In this document: positions 53,379-61,424 of the stretch, piece after piece
Layout: the number at the start of each line of letters is the position of its first letter
Numbering within the stretch: the first letter of the stretch is position 1
Source: JBCBSZ01 sp039185015
GTDB taxonomy: Bacteria > Actinomycetota > Acidimicrobiia > Acidimicrobiales > Poriferisodalaceae
Reading direction: 5' to 3'
Assembly: GCA_039185015.1 (NCBI GenBank)
Contig: JBCDAU010000015.1
Span: forward strand, 1-64,000
DNA: 64,000 nt
Notes under the pieces: model-generated
Seen by the model: the letters and a program-made list of their open reading frames with translations, nothing else
Told to the model about the DNA's origin: nothing
Database searches by the model: none
Position numbers and translations under genes: made by a program

Positions 53379-55720
53379 CCGATCAGGCCGACGGTGGGCA
53401 GCGTTGCCATCCGTCGCTCGTCACCGACGTCGACACCACCGAGCTCGAGCGAGCGCTCGGTGAACTGCTCGAGGCTGACCTCACCCCGCTCGAGGACCAG
53501 TGGGACGAGTCGATCTCTCACATCTACGGGCCCGACGTCCTCACCGTCGTCCGGGCCGATCGTGAGCGGGCCGCTCGAGCCGACACCACCCCTCACGGCG
53601 TGCCGCCGGGTGGCGAGCTGGTCGAGTTGGGCGAGCTGCTCGCCGAGCTGCTCCCTGCCGACCCGTGGGACCCGTCCCGATGGCAGACCTGCGAACGCCT
53701 CCGCCCCTACGTCGACGTGCTCACCCAGGAGGCCGTCCGCAGTCAGCTCGGCGAGACCGTGGTCGACCTGCTCGACCGCATGGGCGCCTACCTGTTCAGC
53801 AAGGGTGAGCACGAGGCCGCCGACGAGGTCTTCCAGCGTGGGCTGACCGTCGTCAACGAGGTCGCCCGCAGCACCTGGCTCGAGGCCCACCTCCGCGCCA
53901 ACCTCGGCCTCAACTGCCACGCCCTCGGGCTCACCGACGACGCCCGGCGGCACCTGACGAGGTCGCTCCAGCTCATTCGTGAGCGCGACGTCGGGCCGCC
54001 CGAGGCCCTGGGACAGGCGCTCGCCAACCTCGCCCGTCTCGAGCACGCACTCGGCAATCTCGACGATGCCCACGAGCTCATGGTCGAGGCGGTCGCCGTC
54101 AACCGGGAGCGCCTCGGTGTCCATCCGGAGATGGCTCGCTCGCTCGGCGCCCTCGGCCGGATCGAGCGTGATCGCGGCAACCTCGACGACGCGCCGCACC
54201 TCCTCAACGAAGCGCTCGGCATGAAGCTCGAGCTCGTCGGCGACCAGCACCCCGAGGTCGCCAAGACCAAGGCGAACCTCGGCCGGGTGCTCCGCGACCT
54301 CGGCGACTTCGACGAGGCCCGCAGACTGCTCGACGACGCGGTGCAGATCGACACCAAGTTCCTCGGTGAGGAGCATCCGCTGACGGTCCGCACCATCGCC
54401 GAGCTCGGTGGCGTGCTCCTCGACCTCGACGAGCTGGTCGAGGCCCGGCTCCACCTGGACGACGCGCTCCGCGTCACGGAACGGCTGCGTGGTTCCGAGC
54501 ACCCCGACGTGGGTCGCATCCGTGCCAACCTCGCCGCGGTTCGATGGCGCCAGGGTGACGTACGTGAGGCCGTCCGCCACGCCGACGGCGCCCTCCGGAT
54601 CGCCGAGGAGGTGCACGGCGGACAGCACCCGACGACGATCGCCTGCTTCATCCTCGCCGGGCGGCTCCACCGCGAGGTCGGCGAGTACGACATCGCGCGA
54701 TCGCACCTGTCCCGGTGCGTCCGCGCGACGAGAGAGCTCTACGGCGACGAGCATCCGGCGATCGCCGAGGCGCTCACCGAGCTCGCACGAGTGCTCCGCC
54801 GCCAGGGCGACCTCGGCAAGGCCGAGCGCCGGATCGACGAGGCGTTCGAGATCGGCTTCGCCGCGCATCGCCCCGGCCACCACGCTCGGATCCCGATCCT
54901 CCTCGAGCGAGGTCAGCTCTACCGCGAGCTGGGCCGGCTCGACGACAGCATCCACCTCCTCGAACAGGCCCGCGACATCGCCGTGAGTGCCTACCCGCCC
55001 GGGCACCCCGAGGTCGGGCGAGCCCGCCTGCGTCTCGGACGATGCCTCCGTGATCGAGGCGACAACGCACGGGCCGAAGCCGAGCTGCGCGAGGCGCTCA
55101 CGATCGCTCGCGAGGCACTCGGCCGATCACACCCCGAGGTGGCGACGGCGATCATCACCCTCGGCGCCGTGCTGCGGGAGACCGACCGGCTCGACGAGGC
55201 GGAGGAAGCGCTCCAGGAGGGGCTGGCGATCACGCAACGGGTCTTCGGTGACCGGCACCCCGACGTCGCCGAGTGCTGGGCGAACCTCGGACGTCTCGAG
55301 CTCGCCCGCGGAGATCTCGACGCTGCGGACGCGTACCTGCAGAAGGCGCTGAAGCTGTACCGACGGCTGCTCGGCCCGGGGAGCCCGGAGTCAGGGCGCA
55401 CCATGCTGACGCAGGCCACCGTGGCTGCCGCTCGGGGCTCGGACGATGAGGCCATGCAGATCCTCACCGAGGCCCATGCTGCTCTCGACCTGATCTATGA
55501 CCGCGAGCACCCCGAGTTCGCCAAGCTGTACGCGCTCCGGGCCGAGGTCGCACTCAGACTCGGGCTGCGGCGTGAGGCCAAGAAGTGCGCGGCGGCTGCG
55601 ACCGACATCAACCGTCAGGTGTTCGGTGAGGCCCACCCTCACACCCGTCGGACGCTCGAGCTGCTCGCCGCCTCGGAGGGCGGCGGCCCTCAGCCGGAGG
55701 CTTCACCCCGACGGGCGTAG
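53375..55720 (+). CDS. Kinesin-light-chain-like TPR protein
   Basis: 781 aa, soluble. After an N-terminal 140-residue region (LVELGELLAELLPADPWDP...) at least twelve tetratricopeptide repeats of 42 residues, the TPR_10/TPR_12 (kinesin light chain) kind, with the repeated LG..HPEVA...NLG..L...GD...A...L..AL phrase. No effector, NB-ARC or protease domain is attached. Its start overlaps the sigma-factor stop, so the two are co-translated; a role in sensing or sequestering sigma is an inference. The last 31 bp overlap the convergent SDR gene. Confidence 0.9.
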   Translation: MTDQADGGQRCHPSLVTDVDTTELERALGELLEADLTPLEDQWDESISHIYGPDVLTVVRADRERAARADTTPHGVPPGGELVELGELLAELLPADPWDPSRWQTCERLRPYVDVLTQEAVRSQLGETVVDLLDRMGAYLFSKGEHEAADEVFQRGLTVVNEVARSTWLEAHLRANLGLNCHALGLTDDARRHLTRSLQLIRERDVGPPEALGQALANLARLEHALGNLDDAHELMVEAVAVNRERLGVHPEMARSLGALGRIERDRGNLDDAPHLLNEALGMKLELVGDQHPEVAKTKANLGRVLRDLGDFDEARRLLDDAVQIDTKFLGEEHPLTVRTIAELGGVLLDLDELVEARLHLDDALRVTERLRGSEHPDVGRIRANLAAVRWRQGDVREAVRHADGALRIAEEVHGGQHPTTIACFILAGRLHREVGEYDIARSHLSRCVRATRELYGDEHPAIAEALTELARVLRRQGDLGKAERRIDEAFEIGFAAHRPGHHARIPILLERGQLYRELGRLDDSIHLLEQARDIAVSAYPPGHPEVGRARLRLGRCLRDRGDNARAEAELREALTIAREALGRSHPEVATAIITLGAVLRETDRLDEAEEALQEGLAITQRVFGDRHPDVAECWANLGRLELARGDLDAADAYLQKALKLYRRLLGPGSPESGRTMLTQATVAAARGSDDEAMQILTEAHAALDLIYDREHPEFAKLYALRAEVALRLGLRREAKKCAAAATDINRQVFGEAHPHTRRTLELLAASEGGGPQPEASPRRA

Positions 55721-56517
55721 CCGGGCGGGCGGGAGCCGTTCTCGTCGACGAGGTCGAACTCCTCGGCGACGTCCTCGACCCACTGGATCGAGCCCGAGCG
55801 CTCCATCAGGTCCGACGTCGTCGCGAGGGCGGCGACGGAGCGACCGACGAACAGCGGCGTCTGCGACTTCGACAGGTCGGTGCCCCGGTCGGCCGAGGCT
55901 GCGACGATGAACTCGGTCGCGACCGAACCGGGGTAGAGGACGACGGCGGCGATGCCCTTGTCGCGCAGCTCGATCGCCATGTCGGCCGTCAGGCGATCGA
56001 GGCCGGCCTTGCCCGCACCGTACGACGACGAGAAGTGGTAGCTCTGCCCGCCGGGCGACGACACGTTGACGATGAGACCGCCTGGACCGGCCTCGAACAG
56101 CAGCGGCGCGGCGTACCAGGACGCGACGTAGTGGGCCCTCAGGCCGATGCCGACCTGGTCGTCCCAGATCGAGATCGGGTGGTCCCAGAAGCCGCCGCCC
56201 CACGCCGGCGGGTCCGGGATCTTGTAGACGTTGTTGACCAGGACGTCGATGCGGCCCTGCTCGCTCTTCACCTGCGCGAACAGCTCGCCGATCTGGTCGT
56301 CGTCGCCGTGATCGACTTGGACCGCGATGCCCCGGCCGCCGGCCTCGTCGACCATCCGGGCCGTCGTGTCGATGGTCAGCTCGCCATCGCCGGTGGAGCG
56401 ACCCGTGACGTAGACGGTCGCTCCCTGCTCGCCGAGCGCGATCGCCGTCCCTCGACCGATGCCCCGACTCGAACCCGTGACGACGGCGATCTTGCCGTCG
56501 AGCGTCCCCTCGCCCAT
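55690..56517 (-). CDS. Short-chain dehydrogenase/reductase
   Basis: 275 aa, ATG after GAGGAGGGG. TGSSRGIGRGTAIALGEQGA with VTGRS, NNVYK in place of the classic NNAG, VSSPGGQSYHFSSSYGAGKAGL with catalytic Ser and Tyr-x-x-x-Lys, PGSVATEF. Matches the DHRS1-like SDR group (NNVYxxP, WDxxxxVGLRxHY). 31-bp tail-to-tail overlap with the TPR gene. Substrate unknown. Confidence 0.9.
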   Translation of the reverse strand: MGEGTLDGKIAVVTGSSRGIGRGTAIALGEQGATVYVTGRSTGDGELTIDTTARMVDEAGGRGIAVQVDHGDDDQIGELFAQVKSEQGRIDVLVNNVYKIPDPPAWGGGFWDHPISIWDDQVGIGLRAHYVASWYAAPLLFEAGPGGLIVNVSSPGGQSYHFSSSYGAGKAGLDRLTADMAIELRDKGIAAVVLYPGSVATEFIVAASADRGTDLSKSQTPLFVGRSVAALATTSDLMERSGSIQWVEDVAEEFDLVDENGSRPPGYARRGEASG

Positions 56518-56628
56518 GACCCCTCCTCTGCGTCGGCGCCGACGGTAGTCCCGCTCCGACCGGGAACCCGAAGCGAGGCGACTCGTGCTCGCTGCTCCGG
56601 CAACGGCACCGCCTGCGGCGACGACTCC

Positions 56629-56634
56629 TAGGAT
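56629..56634 (+). promoter_or_regulatory. -10 box (TAGGAT) of a leaderless promoter
   Basis: TAGGAT 6 nt before the ATG at 56641. Confidence 0.5.
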
Positions 56635-56640
56635 GCGGCC

Positions 56641-57546
56641 ATGCGCATCCCCGTCGTCGATCTCCGGGACCCTGACGCCGCCGCCGAGATCGACCGGGCC
56701 TGCCGCTCCTGGGGGTTCTTCGCCCTCGTCGGACACGACGTCCCCGACACCGTCATCGACGACGCCTGGACGACGATGGTGGAGTTCTTCCAACTCGGCA
56801 CGGACGAGAAGCTGAGATCCCACGTCCTCGATCACCCCTACGGCTACTTCCCGATGGCGTCGGAACGGCTCGCCCGATCGCTCGGCGAGGAGACCCCGCC
56901 CGACCTCAAGGAGAGCTTCAACCTCGGGCCGGAGCCGAGGACCGACGACGGATCAGGGATCTTCGGCTCGGCCGAGCGGATCTGGCCGGGAGCCGTGCCT
57001 CGGCTCGAGGCGGCCTGGACCGCGTACTACGAGCACCTGGCCGAGCTCGGCGCCCGCCTCATGGCCCACTTCGCGCTCGCGCTCGGCCTCGACCAGGACC
57101 GGTTCGACGGCTGCCTCGATCGTCACGTGAGCGCCCTCCGGGGCCTGCACTACCCACCGGTGCGCGATCCGATCCCGGGCCAGTTCCGGGCCGGCGCGCA
57201 CACCGACTACGGGACGCTCACGATCCTGCTGCCCGGCCCCGGTGACGGTGGCCTCCAGATCCACTTCGGCGGGGCGTGGATCACGCCCGAGTTCCCGGAG
57301 GGCGCCTTCGTCGTGAACCTCGGTGACCTCATGGCGACCTGGACGAGCGACCGGTGGCGGTCGACCCTCCATCGGGTCGTGCTCCCGTCCGAGACCCACC
57401 GAGACGAGCACCGCTACTCGATGGCGTTCTTCCACACCCCGAACTGGAACGCCGAGGTGATCCCGCTCGACGAGCTCGACGCCGAGCCCGTCCTCGCCGG
57501 TCCGTGGCTCCAGGCGAAGTTCGCCGCCGCCTCGACCGGGCAGTGA
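56641..57546 (+). CDS. 2-oxoglutarate/Fe(II) oxygenase, isopenicillin-N-synthase family
   Basis: 301 aa. IPVVDLRDPDAAAEIDRACRSWGFFALVGH (DIOX_N) and the iron site H187-x-D189 (GAHTDYGTLTILL) with H244 (STLHRVV); R258-x-S260 binds 2-oxoglutarate. ESFNLGPE and FVVNLGDLMATWT are family motifs. It shares the metal-ligand numbering with the protein encoded at 18855 and is clearly related. Lies divergently from the SDR gene (123 bp apart). Confidence 0.92.
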   Translation: MRIPVVDLRDPDAAAEIDRACRSWGFFALVGHDVPDTVIDDAWTTMVEFFQLGTDEKLRSHVLDHPYGYFPMASERLARSLGEETPPDLKESFNLGPEPRTDDGSGIFGSAERIWPGAVPRLEAAWTAYYEHLAELGARLMAHFALALGLDQDRFDGCLDRHVSALRGLHYPPVRDPIPGQFRAGAHTDYGTLTILLPGPGDGGLQIHFGGAWITPEFPEGAFVVNLGDLMATWTSDRWRSTLHRVVLPSETHRDEHRYSMAFFHTPNWNAEVIPLDELDAEPVLAGPWLQAKFAAASTGQ

Positions 57547-57552
57547 GCTCGC

Positions 57553-58368
57553 TCAGCTGAGAAGCTGCCGGACCACCTCCGACAGGGACGGACCGGGATC
57601 GGCGTCCTTGTGTGACTCGAGCCGGCGGTAGACCTCGGCTGCGGCGCGATGGAAGTCCGGAGGCAGTCCCACGGCGGCGAAGGTGCCGGCGATCTCGTCC
57701 ATCTCGGGAGCGAACCGCCACGCCTTCGGTCCCGTGGCGCTCGCCGTGCGCTCGCTCCGCTCGATCAGGTCCGGCAACGAGGTCGCCCACTCGCCGAGGA
57801 GGTCGTCGGTGACGCCTTCCGCCTCGGCCACGGCGCGGACGGCCAGGAGCAGCGCCGCGGTGCCCTTGGTCCAGCCCGCGAAGCACATCTTGACCGCCGA
57901 CGCGGCCCCGGCTCCGCCCTCGACGATCCGGGTCTCGAGCACCGATCCTGCCCACCGCTCGGCCACCTCAGCGGCTCGGGCGCCGCTCAGGTGGAGCCGG
58001 GTCGTTCCGCCCGTGACGGCGGGCGGTCCGACGATGCCGCCGTCGACGAAGCTCTCGAACAGGCCGCCGATCTCGCGCGCCGTCGCCGGCGAGACGGCGT
58101 TGGCGTCGACGTACACCCCCGTGAAACCGGTGGCGGCGACCGCCTCCGCCTGCGCCCTGGCGGCTCCGGGCGGGCACACCGACACCACGACGTCGGAGAC
58201 GCCGACGAGCTCGGCCAGCGTGCCGGCGTCCTCGAGGCCTGCTCGCTCGGCCCGGGCCGCGGTGCTCGGTGACCGACCGTCGCTGGCCCACAGGACCCGG
58301 CCTCGGCACGCCGCGCCGACCGTCTCGCCCATCGCTCCGGGGTGGAGCACGCCCGTGACCTCGTCCAC
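57553..58368 (-). CDS. NAD(P)-binding 6-phosphogluconate-dehydrogenase-like protein (DUF1932)
   Basis: 271 aa, GTG start. N-terminal Rossmann fold VTGVLHPGAMGETVGAACRG (GxxGxMG-like HPGAMG), VVVSVCPPGAA, YVDANAVSPATAREIG, FVDGGIVGPPA; C-terminal helical DUF1932 domain with SAVKMCFAGWTKGTAALLLAVRAVAEAEGV carrying the conserved Lys. Family of beta-hydroxyacid dehydrogenases; substrate unknown. It starts 17 bp after the MBL gene and may be the tail of that operon or independent. Confidence 0.85.
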   Translation of the reverse strand: MDEVTGVLHPGAMGETVGAACRGRVLWASDGRSPSTAARAERAGLEDAGTLAELVGVSDVVVSVCPPGAARAQAEAVAATGFTGVYVDANAVSPATAREIGGLFESFVDGGIVGPPAVTGGTTRLHLSGARAAEVAERWAGSVLETRIVEGGAGAASAVKMCFAGWTKGTAALLLAVRAVAEAEGVTDDLLGEWATSLPDLIERSERTASATGPKAWRFAPEMDEIAGTFAAVGLPPDFHRAAAEVYRRLESHKDADPGPSLSEVVRQLLS

Positions 58369-58385
58369 GACGACGAGCTCCGCCC

Positions 58386-59462
58386 TCAGCCGCGCTGCCG
58401 GGCGGCCAGCGCGGTCCCGACCCGCAGGACCTCACCGTCGTCGGGCCACGTGGCGTCGAAGCCCCAGCGTTCGCGCCGCTCCCCGTCGTCCCAGAACGCG
58501 TTCTCCTCGGAGCGCACGTTGAAGACGAGCTCGGGCCGCTCGCCGCCGTGGACCACGACCCGGGAGATCGCCTCTCGGTCGGGATGGCCGAAGTGTCCGC
58601 CGTCGCTCGAGACGAGGAACCGGCGGCAGTCGAGCAACTCCAGCAGCTCGACGTCGGTGTTCCGACGACTGCCGTGGTGCGCCATCTTCAGCGCGCCGAG
58701 CGGAAGCCGCTCGAGTCCGCGCTCGGTGAGGAGCGATCCGATCGTCGAGCGGAGCACCGGTGCGTGCGCATCGCCGGCGAGCAGCACCGACGAGTCGCCG
58801 TACTCCGCGAGGAGGGCGATGCTCGACCCGTTCGCCGCGCTGCGGTCCTTGGTGAACTTCGACCGGGCCATCGCCTCGATGTCGGTCGACCGGGTGCGGG
58901 AGCCGCCGAGGAAGCGCCGGTACTCCGCGTGCGCGCCGGGGGTCAGCCCGGCCTTGCGCAGCGACCGCTCCCACCTCCGTCGGAGCCGGCGGAGCTCCCG
59001 CGGCGTCGGCGACAGGATCGTCAACCGCAGCCCGCCGTCGAGCACGCGGTACGGGAGACGGTCGCCGCTGGCGACGACGGGGCCTCCGTCGAAGTGACGG
59101 TTCCACGGACGATCCTGATCGGTCAGCACCGTCGAGAAGATCTCACCCTGGCGTGCGCTGAGGTTGCGGGGCAGGTGACGCCATCCGTTGAACCAGATGT
59201 CGTCGAACTCGATGCCGGCCGCGCCCTCGTGGAAGAAGGGGATGGCCCCGCCGATGTGATCGGCGTCGACGTGGGTGAGGACGAACAGCTCGAAGCGCCT
59301 GCCCGCCAGGCCTCGGTCGACCAGGTGCTGGTTCAAGCGGTCGAGCGTGCCCCTCGTGCCACAGTCGATCAGGACGTGACGGGACGCAGAGCCGTCATCC
59401 GGGCCGTAGGTGAGGATCATGCAGTCGCCGTGGCCGGCATCCAGCAGCTCGAGGTCGAGCAT
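58386..59462 (-). CDS. ComEC/Rec2-like metallo-beta-lactamase-fold hydrolase
   Basis: 358 aa, soluble. MLDLELLDAGHGDCMILTYG is the ComEC-C type start (D-x-G-x-G/H-D-x), HVDADH at 64-69 is the zinc motif, then LLAGDAHAP and LKMAHHGSRRN supply further ligands, as in the stand-alone ComEC_C-like MBL proteins found beside effectors in defence islands. Likely a phosphodiesterase or nuclease. ATG immediately follows the TAG of the CHAT gene (TAGATG). Third gene of the patatin-CHAT-MBL operon. Confidence 0.9.
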   Translation of the reverse strand: MLDLELLDAGHGDCMILTYGPDDGSASRHVLIDCGTRGTLDRLNQHLVDRGLAGRRFELFVLTHVDADHIGGAIPFFHEGAAGIEFDDIWFNGWRHLPRNLSARQGEIFSTVLTDQDRPWNRHFDGGPVVASGDRLPYRVLDGGLRLTILSPTPRELRRLRRRWERSLRKAGLTPGAHAEYRRFLGGSRTRSTDIEAMARSKFTKDRSAANGSSIALLAEYGDSSVLLAGDAHAPVLRSTIGSLLTERGLERLPLGALKMAHHGSRRNTDVELLELLDCRRFLVSSDGGHFGHPDREAISRVVVHGGERPELVFNVRSEENAFWDDGERRERWGFDATWPDDGEVLRVGTALAARQRG

Positions 59463-61424
59463 CTACCTGCGACCGAGCGGCGTCAGCTTGCGGCTCATCT
59501 CGCGTGCGGTGTCGACGATGCCGCCCTCTCGCCGCCACTCCTCGCGCTCGCCGAGGCCGAGGGAGGTGAAGAACCCCGGAGCGCCCCACCACTCGTGGTA
59601 GCGGTCGAGCTGACGGCGGGTCGAGGCGATCATGAAGCTGCCGAGGGCCGGGTCGAGCCGCGTGAGACCGTCGACGTGCTCGGCGACCTTGGTGCGGCGA
59701 TGCTCGTGCTCGCTCTCGATGCCCGCTTCGGTGAGCTTGAGCAGCCACAGCTCGATGAGGCTGCCGTGAGCCCAGCCCCGCTCGCGAGCGTTCTCGTGCT
59801 CGAGGTACTCCGTGGCGGACAGGTGTGCGGTCTCCCAACACCCGGGGAGGAGCGGTCGGTCGAGAACGGTGCCGAGCGAGCACGTCTGCACCGCGACCCA
59901 GTGCAACGAGGCAGCGCGGTGGAACGGCTCGTCGCCGATGACGATGAACTTGCGCAGCGCGGCGGAGTAGTCGTCGAAGGCCTCGTGGAGCAGGCCGAGC
60001 GTCTGGGCGAACTGCGGCTCACCCTCGTCCGGTCGCCACTCGCCGAGCCGGTACGTCGCCTCGGCCTGGCGCTTCCGACTGCTCGCGCTGAGCGCACGAC
60101 ACTCGGCCGCGTAGGGGCCGCGCGCCGGGAGCCGACCGCGGAGCTCCTCGATGCGCGGCGCCAGGTCGTCGCCGACGGCTTCGACGTCGTCACGCGCGGC
60201 CTCGACCGCTCGATCGAAGGACTCCAGCGCAGCGTCGAGCGCGGTGCGGGCCCGGCGGTATCGGACCGTCTCGAGGCGTTCGTCGAGCTCGTCGGGCAGG
60301 GCCTCGTAGACCACGAGGCTGCCCCAGTCGTGGGCATCCACCGGTGCATCGGTGTGGAGGCGACGGCGGGCGTCGGCGACGATCCGGATGGGATGCTCGC
60401 CCCAGAGCATGCCGTCGTAGAGCACCTCGGTGAGCGGGATCGAGCCCTCCTCGGTGAGGGGGAACTGCGACCCGACGACGAACGGCACGCCCGCGGCGTG
60501 GAGCGCGTGCGCGAAGGACGCCCCCGGGACCTCGATGCCGCCCTGCTGAGCGCTGTCGCAACTCGAGAGCACCACGGCCGCCGGCAGACGCTCCCCGGCC
60601 GTGAGCGCCGAGGCGAACCGCTCGCCGGACACGACGTCCTCGTAGATGGCGTCGTTCACGTCGGCGAGCTCGATGCCGAAGCGGACCTGGTCCTCGGTGT
60701 CGTCCTCGGCGCCGTGGGCGAGGACGTGGACGATCGCGTAGGGATCGTCGTCCTGCTCCATCGCCTCGCGCACGTCGGCGACCGACGCGTTCTCGATGAC
60801 CGTCAGCCAGTAGTCCTCGGGGCGGCCCTCGGTGACCCACGGAGCGACCGCGGCGCGCAGCACGGCGCGGTGCTCCTCGAAGGGCACGCGGTCGCCCTTG
60901 CCACTCACGAACAGGATCCGCGGCCGGTCGGGCCACTGACCCCGGTAGCTGCCGACCGAGCGGATGTGGCGGGTGACGCACACCTGCGGCCGTGACTGCA
61001 GGGACAACCACTGGTCGGACGCATCAGCTCCGTGAACCGGGAGCTTGGCCAGCTCGTAGGGCAGCAGCGACAGCTCCGACGCCGACAGCACGACACGCAG
61101 GTGCACGACGTCGTCGCGGTGTCGGCTCCGACCGGCGAGTCTGCTCGACACGCCGGGGATGCCCGACAGCAGCTCGGCCAGCTGCGCACCCATCTCGCGG
61201 AGCACGTGGTTGCGCTCGCTCGGGTCGACGTCGGGGTCGTAGCGCAGCGAGCGCATGCGCCGCTCGAACGGCACGTGCTCGAACGGCAGGTTGACGACCA
61301 CCGCTCCCGAGTCGTCGCACACACCGAGGTACTGGGTGAGCGGCGACAGCAGCTGGTTGTGCGGCGGACCGGCCCGCAACAGCTCGACCGTCGAACGGAT
61401 GACCTCGCCCGCGTCCTCGCTCAT
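59463..61424 (-). CDS. CHAT-domain caspase-like protease
   Basis: 653 aa. CHAT peptidase domain at about 100-390, with catalytic His in VHVLAHGAED (H237) and Cys in VVLSSCDSAQQGG (C289), followed by FVVGSQFPLTEEGS, the expected substrate-pocket region. Residues 1-95 have no recognised domain; residues about 400-653 are an alpha-helical region (repeated LxxAxxxF patterns, ending KLTPLGRR) that may be a sensor or TPR-like platform. ATG overlaps the patatin TGA (ATGA). CHAT proteases activate gasdermins or other effectors in bacterial immunity; here the partner effector may be the patatin. Confidence 0.9.
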   Translation of the reverse strand: MSEDAGEVIRSTVELLRAGPPHNQLLSPLTQYLGVCDDSGAVVVNLPFEHVPFERRMRSLRYDPDVDPSERNHVLREMGAQLAELLSGIPGVSSRLAGRSRHRDDVVHLRVVLSASELSLLPYELAKLPVHGADASDQWLSLQSRPQVCVTRHIRSVGSYRGQWPDRPRILFVSGKGDRVPFEEHRAVLRAAVAPWVTEGRPEDYWLTVIENASVADVREAMEQDDDPYAIVHVLAHGAEDDTEDQVRFGIELADVNDAIYEDVVSGERFASALTAGERLPAAVVLSSCDSAQQGGIEVPGASFAHALHAAGVPFVVGSQFPLTEEGSIPLTEVLYDGMLWGEHPIRIVADARRRLHTDAPVDAHDWGSLVVYEALPDELDERLETVRYRRARTALDAALESFDRAVEAARDDVEAVGDDLAPRIEELRGRLPARGPYAAECRALSASSRKRQAEATYRLGEWRPDEGEPQFAQTLGLLHEAFDDYSAALRKFIVIGDEPFHRAASLHWVAVQTCSLGTVLDRPLLPGCWETAHLSATEYLEHENARERGWAHGSLIELWLLKLTEAGIESEHEHRRTKVAEHVDGLTRLDPALGSFMIASTRRQLDRYHEWWGAPGFFTSLGLGEREEWRREGGIVDTAREMSRKLTPLGRR

